Of a stretch of 16,931 bases of DNA, positions 1-6,206 are shown piece by piece. Under the pieces are notes generated by a model. The model was given only the letters and a program-made list of their open reading frames with translations, did not search any database and had not been told where the DNA came from. Numbering within the stretch: position 1 is the stretch's first letter; each line of letters begins with the position of its first letter. This DNA is from CAZCSK01 sp964501265. Lineage in GTDB: Bacteria; Actinomycetota; CADDZG01; JAHWKV01. The translations under genes and the position numbers were made by a program. The stretch covers positions 1 through 16,931 of the forward strand of contig CAZCSK010000045.1 of assembly GCA_964501265.1 (NCBI GenBank), in the 5' to 3' direction.

Positions 1-536
1 GCGGCCGCGTGATAGAGAGTGCGATCGCCTTCGGAGATCCACAGCGGATGGCCGCCCAATGTTTCGACGAATGACCCTGCCCAGGTCTTGCGATCATCCG
101 AGCAAGTAACTCCGAACCATGAACCTGGAACTCGAGCCAGTCCTGACTCGACATCCGGAATCGACTGAAGGGGATGGGCGGCAAGGGTAATTGCCCCTTG
201 AGAGGCGAGAATCGACAGCGGCGCTACACCAAACGATCCCGCGGTGTGGATCACATGGGTCCCCGCTGCTATTGCTGACTTCAACTTAGCGGCGACCGCT
301 TCGAGCGCATCGTCGGGCACGCTGATAATCACAGCATCGGCCCCCGTCACGGCGTGCGCCGGGGCCGTAGTTCCTGGACAGCCGAGCCACCTGGCGGCGA
401 GCTCTAAGGAAGATGCCGAACGGGCGCTGCAGCCGGTGACCGTGTGCCCTGCCCTCTTGAGCAGAACGCCGAGCGTAACGCCGACACGCCCTGCGCCGAC
501 GACTGCGAACTTGATGTCCGGGGAGTAGTCCTTCAT
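1..536 (-). CDS. Rossmann-like DUF2520 protein, 3' part missing
   Basis: The gene begins at the ATG at 536 and runs off the left edge, so about 178 residues are visible. The N-terminus has an NAD(P)-type Rossmann fold: a short strand, then the glycine motif VVGAGRVGVTLG at residues 11-22, and a second strand ending IISVPDDAL at about 70-78. The stretch HTAGSFG...AAHPLQSIPD and the late YHAAA are typical of the Rossmann-like/DUF2520 family, which resembles NADP-dependent reductases of the ketopantoate type. In many Actinomycetota this gene sits between folK and panC, and its position here after folK fits. The exact substrate of the family is not something I can state. No good Shine-Dalgarno precedes the ATG, and a TTG at 560 in the same frame is a weaker alternative. 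The gene is 30 bp after folK and is probably the last visible cistron of the folate operon. Confidence 0.85.
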   Translation of the reverse strand, partial: MKDYSPDIKFAVVGAGRVGVTLGVLLKRAGHTVTGCSARSASSLELAARWLGCPGTTAPAHAVTGADAVIISVPDDALEAVAAKLKSAIAAGTHVIHTAGSFGVAPLSILASQGAITLAAHPLQSIPDVESGLARVPGSWFGVTCSDDRKTWAGSFVETLGGHPLWISEGDRTLYHAA

Positions 537-566
537 ACCTGGGTCAATGATAGGAGGCAATCCAGG

Positions 567-1085
567 TCAGATGTTCGGCGGCTCACCGACCATTCGTACA
601 CCCGGGTCCCGCGGGTCGCAGTAAACGGACAGTGGCTCCCCGGATGGAAGCTCGAGGTCCGGAGCGATCTCAAGTAGCGGAATCATGGCGAAGTTACGTT
701 TCGTCAATTCCGGATGCGGCACGATCAGTCCTTCATCGTCCAACGTCAGGGCTCCCAAAAGCAAGATATCGAGATCGATGACGCGCGGCCCCCATTTTTC
801 GGCGGGGGGGCGGGGAGGCCGTCCCATCGCTTGCTCAATCAGTTTCAGGGCCGACAACAACTCCCGGACGGGCAACTCCGTATCAACGGCACACGCTGCG
901 TTCAGAAAGTCGGGTTGCTCAGGGCCTGGGGGGATCGAGTAAACGGGCGCCGTCTCGTATACAGACGAGGTCGCTTGGATTGTCAGCCCCCGCTCCGACA
1001 TCAAATGAAGCGCCGCGTGGAGGTTGTTGAGTCTTTTCCCCACATTGGACCCAAGCCCAACATAGGCCCGGGTTACTTCTGTCAC
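567..1085 (-). CDS. folK: HPPK, 6-hydroxymethyl-7,8-dihydropterin pyrophosphokinase
   Basis: FolK transfers pyrophosphate from ATP to 6-hydroxymethyl-7,8-dihydropterin, the step before dihydropteroate synthase. The protein is 172 residues, a usual length for the family. It opens with AYVGLGSNVGKRLNNL (residues 7-22), followed by the pterin-binding ETAPVY (44-49) and PDFLNAA (58-64). It carries the HPPK signature GPRVIDLDILLLG at about 99-111 with the two metal-binding aspartates, then VPHPEL. The start is GTG at 1085, 13 bp after the folB stop. No clear Shine-Dalgarno is seen, so translation probably depends on coupling to folB. It is the fourth step of an intact folE-folP-folB-folK set, so the operon covers GTP to dihydropteroate apart from the phosphatase step. 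Confidence 0.95.
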   Translation of the reverse strand: MTEVTRAYVGLGSNVGKRLNNLHAALHLMSERGLTIQATSSVYETAPVYSIPPGPEQPDFLNAACAVDTELPVRELLSALKLIEQAMGRPPRPPAEKWGPRVIDLDILLLGALTLDDEGLIVPHPELTKRNFAMIPLLEIAPDLELPSGEPLSVYCDPRDPGVRMVGEPPNI

Positions 1086-1098
1086 TTCGGGGGGTTCG

Positions 1099-1458
1099 TC
1101 ACTTGCTTCTTTGGATCTCCACCGCCACCGCTTCGATGTCGGCTTCGATTGGGGGCTTGGGTTTGGCCACTCTGATGATCGTCGTGTAGACCTCGGGGCG
1201 CTGCAGCGCGGCCTCGGCGATTCGCTCGGCGAGGGCCTCGATGAGCGTGTAACGCTCCATCGAAACGATTCGCTGAATCTCTTTGATCAAAGAGTCGTAA
1301 TCGATGGTCTTACCCAACAAGTCCGTGGTACCGGCCTCGCGCAGGTCGAGCCTGCATTCCACATCGATGATGAAATGCTGGCCGTGTTCGCGTTCAAGGC
1401 GTGACATACCGTGATAGCCAAATACCTTGAGGTTCTTGATAAGGATCTTGTCGCTCAA
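1099..1458 (-). CDS. folB: Dihydroneopterin aldolase
   Basis: FolB cleaves (and often epimerises) 7,8-dihydroneopterin to 6-hydroxymethyl-7,8-dihydropterin and glycolaldehyde. The protein is 119 residues, the family norm. It begins LSDKILIKNLKVFGYHG, where FGYHG is the conserved pterin-pocket segment. It continues with the DYDSLI and LIEALAERIAEA helices, and the active-site lysine segment RVAKPKPPI lies about 20 residues from the end. I chose the TTG at 1458 as start because the family motif follows at once, GGAGG lies 7 nt upstream, and TTGA overlaps the folP stop by 4 nt. A longer frame to 1557 would add a 33-residue tail with no family resemblance that is just folP read in another frame. 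Confidence 0.93.
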   Translation of the reverse strand: MSDKILIKNLKVFGYHGMSRLEREHGQHFIIDVECRLDLREAGTTDLLGKTIDYDSLIKEIQRIVSMERYTLIEALAERIAEAALQRPEVYTTIIRVAKPKPPIEADIEAVAVEIQRSK

Positions 1459-2297
1459 CCTCCGGCCTCCTTGATGGCCTGCACCATACGAACAACTCTG
1501 CTCATCGGGGCGATGTCGTGGACTCTTACGATGTTGGCCCCACCTGCAATGCACCAAGCCACAACTGCCGCCGTGCCCTCAACCCTTTCTTCGACCCGCA
1601 GGTTCAATGTCAGTCCGATGAATGACTTGCGGGAAGGCCCAACCATCAAAGGATACCCGCAATCGGCAAACAACCTCATGGATTTGAGAAGCAAAAGATT
1701 GTGCTGGGCGGTCTTGCCGAAGCCGATCCCTGGATCTATCGCGATGCACTCCGGCGGGATGCCGGCCCTGGTGGCCCCCGCCGTCCACTCCAGCAGGGCG
1801 CCGCGGACATCGCCCACAACATCTAGGTAATGAGGCTCGGACTGCATGGTCCGGGGATCCCCCAACATGTGCATCAGCACGACTCCGGCTCCCGAAGCTT
1901 CGACGACCTTGGCCATCGCCGGATCGTGTCGCATTGCTGAGACATCGTTGACGATGACCGCGCCGGCACCCAGCGCAGCCTCCGCCACGGCCGCCTTGGT
2001 TGTATCCACAGATACCGCCACATCGATTCGACCTGCTATCGCCGATATCACCGGCACAACACGGTCCAGTTCTTCTTCCTCCCGCACTGGCTCAGCCCCC
2101 GGCCGCGTCGACTCACCTCCAACGTCGATGATGTCGGCCCCCTCCTCGACCATCTGGATCGCTCTGGCGATAGCTGCCTCTCGCGCGTAGTGAAGGCCGC
2201 CGTCTGAGAAGGAATCGGGGGTGACGTTCAATATCCCCATGATGTGAGGGCGTTCGAAAACATTCAGCCGGCGGCCCGCGCATCGCCAGACGCGCAT
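1455..2297 (-). CDS. folP: Dihydropteroate synthase
   Basis: FolP condenses hydroxymethyl-dihydropterin pyrophosphate with p-aminobenzoate to give dihydropteroate, and it is the sulfonamide target. The protein is 280 residues, full length for the family. Signature 1 is IMGILNVTPDSFSDGG (residues 19-34), signature 2 is DVGGESTRPGA (58-68). SVDTTK (96-101), DPGIGFGKT (188-196) and the pyrophosphate-binding GPSRKSF (220-226) follow, then RVHD near 265. The start ATG at 2297 shares one base with the folE stop (TAATG), so translation is probably coupled. A longer reading to 2423 lies inside folE and adds no family sequence. The gene overlaps folB by 4 nt at its other end. Confidence 0.96.
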   Translation of the reverse strand: MRVWRCAGRRLNVFERPHIMGILNVTPDSFSDGGLHYAREAAIARAIQMVEEGADIIDVGGESTRPGAEPVREEEELDRVVPVISAIAGRIDVAVSVDTTKAAVAEAALGAGAVIVNDVSAMRHDPAMAKVVEASGAGVVLMHMLGDPRTMQSEPHYLDVVGDVRGALLEWTAGATRAGIPPECIAIDPGIGFGKTAQHNLLLLKSMRLFADCGYPLMVGPSRKSFIGLTLNLRVEERVEGTAAVVAWCIAGGANIVRVHDIAPMSRVVRMVQAIKEAGG

Positions 2298-2863
2298 TAG
2301 ATACTGCCGCGGAGCAGTCTCATCGCTTCGTCGCGGGTCGCGGGGTTGTTCCTGAACATTCCGCGGACGGCGGAAGTTATGGTCATCGTGCCCGGCTTGG
2401 AGACACCTCGAATCGTCAAGCACAAATGCTCCGCCTCGACAACCACGATTACGCCCCTAGGTTCGAGCCGGGCCTCAATGGCGTCGGCCACTTGCATCGT
2501 CAGGCGCTCCTGAACTTGCGGCCGTCGAGCGGCGACGTCGACAACTCGTGCGAGCTTGGACAATCCGGTGATCTGGCCCTTCTTGTTGGGGATGTACCCA
2601 ACATGGGCCTTCCCGAGCCAGGGCAGAAGGTGATGCTCGCAGATCGACGCCAACGGGATGTCGCGCAACATGATCAACTCGTCGTAATCGCTTTCGAAGA
2701 AGACATCGATCTCATCCGCCGGGTCTTTTCCGATGCCGGAAAACAGTTCCTCATACGCGTCGGCAACGCGAGAGGGGGTTGCCACCAAATCGCGACGAGC
2801 CGGGTCTTCGCCGATTGCCTCGAGGATGTCGGAAACCGCATCGATGATCTTTTTCTTGTTCAC
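2297..2863 (-). CDS. folE: GTP cyclohydrolase I
   Basis: FolE converts GTP to 7,8-dihydroneopterin triphosphate, the first committed step of folate synthesis. The protein is 188 residues, normal for a bacterial type IA enzyme. The zinc ligands are visible: C75 and H78 in SICEHHLLPW, and C148 in AEHLCLTIRG. VGYIPN, GLSKLARVVDVAARRPQVQERLT's core (about 100-122) and the late SAVRGMF are all conserved family blocks. The start is GTG at 2863, which directly follows the TAG stop of the YciI-like gene, with GAGGAG at 2874-2879 as a good Shine-Dalgarno. It is the head biosynthetic gene of the fol cluster and lies just downstream of ftsH, as in other Actinomycetota. Confidence 0.97.
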   Translation of the reverse strand: MNKKKIIDAVSDILEAIGEDPARRDLVATPSRVADAYEELFSGIGKDPADEIDVFFESDYDELIMLRDIPLASICEHHLLPWLGKAHVGYIPNKKGQITGLSKLARVVDVAARRPQVQERLTMQVADAIEARLEPRGVIVVVEAEHLCLTIRGVSKPGTMTITSAVRGMFRNNPATRDEAMRLLRGSI

Positions 2864-3160
2864 CTACGAGCGCTCCTCATCGACGAGCCTGTTGAGTTTG
2901 CGTATTTCATAGCCCGTCCACACTCCGCTTCGCCAGTAAACATCGGATTCGATGATCGCCTTGACGGCGTCTTCGCTGCGGAGGTTGAACACGAGAAGTG
3001 TTGCACTCATGTCGTCATAGGCCCCAGCCAAGACGATCGCTCCTTCGTCTATGAGTTTGGCGATGCGCGTTAGGTGCTCTTCGCGCACTGGAACTCGTCG
3101 CTCGGTCGCGTCCGGCGCGTATTGCACTTCAGCGACGTAGTTGGACTCGAAAGTGTGCAT
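2864..3160 (-). CDS. YCII-related domain protein
   Basis: This is a small protein of 98 residues from ATG at 3160. It matches the YCII-related fold: an N-terminal strand, a conserved REEHLTRI (residues 27-34), then the strand pair with EGAIVLAGAYDD (39-50), LLVFNL (55-60), and a late D73...SGVWTGYEIRKL segment. YCII proteins are ferredoxin-like dimers with a conserved His/Asp pair. A few relatives act as dehalogenases or degradation enzymes, but most have no proven reaction, so no function is assigned. It sits 24 bp after ftsH and abuts folE, so it probably heads the folate operon. A TTG at 3166 is an alternative start. No strong Shine-Dalgarno is visible, but a TAGGGT box ends 6 nt before the ATG. 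Confidence 0.8.
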   Translation of the reverse strand: MHTFESNYVAEVQYAPDATERRVPVREEHLTRIAKLIDEGAIVLAGAYDDMSATLLVFNLRSEDAVKAIIESDVYWRSGVWTGYEIRKLNRLVDEERS

Positions 3161-3166
3161 CGCCAA

Positions 3167-3172
3167 ACCCTA
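3167..3172 (-). promoter_or_regulatory. Possible -10 box for leaderless yciI-like/fol operon
   Basis: TAGGGT on the minus strand fits TANNNT and its last base is 6 nt before the ATG at 3160. That would place the transcription start on or next to the start codon. No convincing -35 is seen, and the ftsH stop is only about 12 bp upstream, so the operon may equally be read from ftsH. Confidence 0.25.
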
Positions 3173-3184
3173 CTCTGGTCCCGG

Positions 3185-5131
3185 CTAGGCCGGTGCGGGC
3201 TCGGTCCCCGGACGGCGCCGGGGCTTGGGCTTCGCCTTTGCGGGCTCCTCCGTCTCGGGCGTCGGAATGACCGCGGCCGCGCGCTTGTCCTGCGTAAGTC
3301 GCCTGGGTACTTCGCCTCGACGGGCTCTCTTCGGAACATCGGCTAACAACTCCTCGACTTCGGACTTCTCGAGCGTTTCCTTTTCGATTAGTTTGGAGAC
3401 CATCGCATCCAGCTGGTTGCGATAGGTCAGGCAAATCGTCCAGGCCTCCTCATGAGCCTCGTCGATCAGTCTTCGAATCTCTCCGTCGATTTCGGCAGCG
3501 ACGCTGTCGGAGTAGTCCGGACGCGCCCCAAGGTCGCGGCCCAAGAACGGCTGGTCGACTTTCTCGCCGAGGGCCATCGGCCCCAGCTTCTCACTCATGC
3601 CGTATTCGCAGACCATCTTGCGGGCGATCTTCGTGACACGTTCGAGGTCGTTGCTGGCTCCGGTGGTGGGATCCTGGAAAACCAGTTCCTCTGCCACTCG
3701 GCCCCCGAGCAGGACTGCCAGCTGATCGATCAAATCGGAGCGCGACTCCAAGAATTTGTCCTCCAGCGGCAGGTTGAGTGTGTATCCCAACGCTCGCCCT
3801 CGACTGATGATCGAAACTTTGTGAACCGGGTCGGCGTTTGGAGTGGCCCAGCTGACCAGTGCGTGCCCCGCCTCGTGATAGGCGATGACGCGCTTTTCTC
3901 GGTCGGAGATGATGCGGCTCTTGCGCTCCGGGCCCCCGATGACGCGCTCGATGGCCTCTTCCAACTCGTTCATCGATATGTCTTTCCTACCCCGGCGAGC
4001 GGCGAGCAGCGCCCCCTCGTTGACCACGTTGGCCAAATCGGCGCCAGTGAACCCCGGAGTCCTTCTTGCCAGAACCGAGATATCCGCGTCCTTAGCCAGC
4101 GGCTTGCCGCGCACATGCACGGCCAGTATCGCCTCGCGCCCCCGCAGGTCAGCGGAATCGACCACTATCTGGCGATCAAACCGGCCAGGGCGGAGCAGCG
4201 CGGGGTCCAAGATGTCGGGCCGATTAGTCGCGGCCATCAAGATGACGCCCGTTCGGACATCGAAACCATCCATCTCGACGAGCAATTGGTTCAAAGTCTG
4301 CTCCCGCTCATCGTGACCGCCGCCCAAACCTGCGCCGCGATGACGGCCGACCGCATCTATCTCATCGACAAACACAATTGCGGGAGCACTTGCTTTTGCC
4401 TGCTCGAACAGATCGCGGACGCGGGCCGCACCCACACCGACGAACATCTCCACGAAGTCAGAGCCCGAAATCGAGAAGAAGGGAACTCCGGCTTCTCCGG
4501 CAACGGCCCGGGCGAGCAGAGTCTTGCCTGTGCCGGGAGGACCGAATAGCAGCACACCCCGGGGGATCTTGGCACCCATCGCTTGGAACTTTGCGGGGTT
4601 TTCAAGAAACTCTTTGATCTCGGTCAGTTCCTCGATGGCTTCGTCGAGGCCGGCCACATCGTCGAAAGTCACTTTCGCCTGATCCTTCGACACGAGTTTG
4701 GCGCGCGCCTTGCCGAACGACATCACTCGATTGCCTCCGCCCTGCATCTGTTGCATGAGGAAGAAAAAGATCCCAAGGATGATGACAAATGGAAGGACGC
4801 TCGTGAGAAGTGATGCCCAGACGGATTGATTTTCGGAGTTGATCTTGAGGATGCTCACGTCTACCGACTTGATCTCCTCTTGTAGTTCCTTCAGATCGCC
4901 GTAGTCGGAGCGGAATTTGGCGCCGGACGGGGTTTTGAACTCGCCCTCCAACCTGCCCGAATGGCGGCCTGCGGTTACCGTCTTGATGTTGCCGGACTTC
5001 AGCTCGGAGATGAACTGCCCGTATTCGATCTTCTTTGAGCTGCCCGCCCCCTGGATGGCCACGGCGGCCGACCAGATCACCAAAATCAGGACCAAAAGGT
5101 ACGTGACGGGGTTGCGAAGGAGCCGTTTCAT
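3185..5131 (-). CDS. ftsH: ATP-dependent zinc metalloprotease FtsH
   Basis: FtsH is a membrane-bound AAA+ hexamer that extracts and degrades membrane and short-lived cytoplasmic proteins. From ATG at 5131 it has 648 residues. TM1 spans about 8-25, an extracytoplasmic domain about 28-105, and TM2 about 107-127. The AAA+ module has Walker A GPPGTGKT (197-204), the pore loop FVEMFVGVG (226-234), Walker B IVFVDEID (252-259), and the second region of homology with arginine fingers in ATNRPDILDPALLRPGRFDR. The protease has HEAGH at 419-423 and the third zinc ligand D495 in TTGASNDLERVT. The C-terminus is a lysine/proline/alanine-rich tail of about 40 residues with no known fold. I prefer the ATG over GTG 5149, since MKRLLRNPVTYLL is the usual FtsH opening. 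There is no Shine-Dalgarno. Confidence 0.97.
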   Translation of the reverse strand: MKRLLRNPVTYLLVLILVIWSAAVAIQGAGSSKKIEYGQFISELKSGNIKTVTAGRHSGRLEGEFKTPSGAKFRSDYGDLKELQEEIKSVDVSILKINSENQSVWASLLTSVLPFVIILGIFFFLMQQMQGGGNRVMSFGKARAKLVSKDQAKVTFDDVAGLDEAIEELTEIKEFLENPAKFQAMGAKIPRGVLLFGPPGTGKTLLARAVAGEAGVPFFSISGSDFVEMFVGVGAARVRDLFEQAKASAPAIVFVDEIDAVGRHRGAGLGGGHDEREQTLNQLLVEMDGFDVRTGVILMAATNRPDILDPALLRPGRFDRQIVVDSADLRGREAILAVHVRGKPLAKDADISVLARRTPGFTGADLANVVNEGALLAARRGRKDISMNELEEAIERVIGGPERKSRIISDREKRVIAYHEAGHALVSWATPNADPVHKVSIISRGRALGYTLNLPLEDKFLESRSDLIDQLAVLLGGRVAEELVFQDPTTGASNDLERVTKIARKMVCEYGMSEKLGPMALGEKVDQPFLGRDLGARPDYSDSVAAEIDGEIRRLIDEAHEEAWTICLTYRNQLDAMVSKLIEKETLEKSEVEELLADVPKRARRGEVPRRLTQDKRAAAVIPTPETEEPAKAKPKPRRRPGTEPAPA

Positions 5132-5139
5132 GTGAATAG

Positions 5140-5145
5140 AGGGTA
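5140..5145 (-). promoter_or_regulatory. Possible -10 box for leaderless ftsH
   Basis: TACCCT on the minus strand ends 8 nt before the ftsH ATG at 5131, and no ribosome-binding sequence lies between. A weak TTTTGT lies about 17 nt upstream. The layout suggests a leaderless or nearly leaderless transcript. If so, the GTG at 5149 cannot be the start. Confidence 0.3.
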
Positions 5146-5159
5146 GCACGATGGGGTAA

Positions 5160-5189
5160 CTAACAAAACTGCTTTACCTCGCAACGAGG
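5160..5189 (-). terminator. Possible weak terminator after hpt
   Basis: On the minus strand, just past the hpt stop, CCTCG-TTG-CGAGG (5177-5189) can form a 5-bp hairpin. A short TTTT run lies about 8 nt further on (5166-5169). Overlapping CTCGAG/CGAG motifs at 5190-5210 offer alternative pairings. The T-run is not directly adjacent, so this is a poor match to an intrinsic terminator, and the same bases may carry the ftsH promoter. Confidence 0.25.
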
Positions 5190-5210
5190 GCTTCGAGACT
5201 CGGCTCGAGG

Positions 5211-5768
5211 TTAAGCGTCCGGGTCGTTCAGGAGGGCCACGTAAGGAAGGTTGCGGTGCCGCTGAAGATAATCGAGGCCATAGCCGATCACAAACTGCGG
5301 CGGGATCTCAAAGCCTTCGTATTTCACATGTGTATCGACCTTCTGGATGCCGGACTTGCGTAGAAGAGCGCATACTTCCAAGCTTGCGGGTTTACGAGCC
5401 TTCAGATACTTGAGTAAGTAATTCAGTGTGAGCCCGGAGTCGATAATGTCCTCGACCAGCACCACGTGACGGCCGGTTATCTCGTAGTCAAGGTCTTTGA
5501 GAATCCGAACGACGCCCGACGTGCGTGTCGCCGAGCCGTAACTCGATACGGCCATGAAGTCGAACTCAACAGGCAAGTCAATCATCCGGGCGAGGTCGCT
5601 CATCATCATGAACGCGCCCTTCAACACTCCAACAAGGATGACGTCACGGTCGCGATAGTCGTCGCTTATCCGTTTTGCCAGGTCACGGATCTTGTCCTGT
5701 ATGTCGTGCTCGGTGAGAAGGATTTTCCCGATCTCATGGGTGTAGTCGCGCTCCGCAGTTTCGCTCAT
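5211..5768 (-). CDS. hpt: Hypoxanthine phosphoribosyltransferase
   Basis: Hpt salvages hypoxanthine (and usually guanine) with PRPP to make IMP or GMP. The protein is 185 residues, typical for bacterial HPRT. It shows VGVLKGAFMMM (residues 47-56), the flexible-loop segment AVSSYGSAT (73-81), and the PRPP-binding loop VVLVEDIIDSGLT (102-114) with its adjacent acidic pair. The base-binding end is VKYEGFEIPPQFVIGYGLDY, with K149 contacting the purine in the family, followed by RNLPYV. The ATG at 5768 overlaps the upstream cupredoxin stop by 4 nt (ATGA). In Actinomycetota the gene normally follows tilS directly; here a cupredoxin gene and a repeat element lie between them. Confidence 0.96.
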   Translation of the reverse strand: MSETAERDYTHEIGKILLTEHDIQDKIRDLAKRISDDYRDRDVILVGVLKGAFMMMSDLARMIDLPVEFDFMAVSSYGSATRTSGVVRILKDLDYEITGRHVVLVEDIIDSGLTLNYLLKYLKARKPASLEVCALLRKSGIQKVDTHVKYEGFEIPPQFVIGYGLDYLQRHRNLPYVALLNDPDA

Positions 5769-6112
5769 GAGACTGTCAGCGTTCCCTTCATTCCAGTGCC
5801 AAAGTGGTACTTGCAGAAGAACTCTACCGTCCCTCGCACCTCGGGCATTAACGTTATCGTCCGGCTCTCTCCGGCGGGAATGTCTACATCTATCCCCAGA
5901 GCCTCCTGCGAGAAATTGTGATCGAGCTGGCCGAAGTTGATCACCTTAATGGAATTGGTGACCCCGCCTCTTACCTGCAGCGTTTGGGGGCTGAAAACGG
6001 AATCACTGGCGGTGAGCTGAAGGGAGAATTGAGGTCGCATCTCCGGCCCTACTGACGAACCTCCGCAGGCCACAACGCTGAGGAACCCCAAAAAGATCAA
6101 TCGCCGTGCCAC
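5765..6112 (-). CDS. Cupredoxin-domain lipoprotein, type I copper site
   Basis: This small exported copper protein has 115 residues from GTG at 6112. Its N-terminus is a lipoprotein signal: ARR, a hydrophobic stretch LIFLGFLSVV, and lipobox VVAC with Cys16 as the likely lipidated residue. The rest is a plastocyanin-like beta-sandwich. The full set of type I copper ligands is seen: H65 in LDHNF, then C100, H103 and M108 in FFCKYHFGTGMKG. These proteins carry electrons or bind copper outside the membrane; the partner is unknown. Its stop overlaps the hpt start (ATGA), so the two are probably co-translated, with no obvious functional link. A GTG at 6121 would add three residues. I prefer 6112 because TAGAGT ends 7 nt upstream of it, the leaderless layout seen elsewhere in this window. 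Confidence 0.85.
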   Translation of the reverse strand: MARRLIFLGFLSVVACGGSSVGPEMRPQFSLQLTASDSVFSPQTLQVRGGVTNSIKVINFGQLDHNFSQEALGIDVDIPAGESRTITLMPEVRGTVEFFCKYHFGTGMKGTLTVS

Positions 6113-6119
6113 GCCTATC

Positions 6120-6125
6120 ACTCTA
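6120..6125 (-). promoter_or_regulatory. Possible -10 box upstream of cupredoxin-hpt
   Basis: TAGAGT on the minus strand lies 7 nt before the GTG at 6112, with no Shine-Dalgarno between. No clear -35 is seen; the upstream bases are the G/C-rich end of the dispersed repeat. This supports a separate promoter for the cupredoxin-hpt pair after the repeat element. Confidence 0.3.
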
Positions 6126-6138
6126 ACCGCTCTTCTTC

Positions 6139-6206
6139 GGGGGGTTCGCAGCTTCTGGCGCGCGCGGTTCCGTACCTAAGATGGCTGCTACCCCCCCGAG
6201 CCCCCC
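6139..6206. repeat. Dispersed ~68-bp repeat, copy 1
   Basis: The unit runs from GGGGGGTTCG through GCAGCTTCTGGCGCGCGC, then TCCGTACCTAAG, to GCTGCTACC and a C-rich end CGAGCCCCCC. The two ends are inverted repeats (10 of 10 positions pair if one G-U is allowed). Inside them GCAGC and GCTGC can also pair, giving a stem-loop of about 68 nt. Two more copies in the same orientation lie at 16288-16355 and 16366-16434. This copy overlaps the last codons of tilS and supplies its stop. It looks like a REP-type or miniature palindromic element; the family is not one I recognise. Confidence 0.85.

Noticed and set aside
714..1175. Open frame on the plus strand across folK and folB
   Set aside because: It lies opposite two genes with clear family motifs and its own translation resembles nothing.
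1099..1557. Longer folB with a 33-residue N-terminal extension
   Set aside because: The extra residues are folP coding sequence in another frame, and a TTG with a well-placed Shine-Dalgarno gives the usual family length.
3452..4549. 365-residue open frame on the plus strand opposite ftsH
   Set aside because: It is the antisense of the conserved AAA+ and protease domains, with no family resemblance. GC-rich codons commonly leave such frames open.
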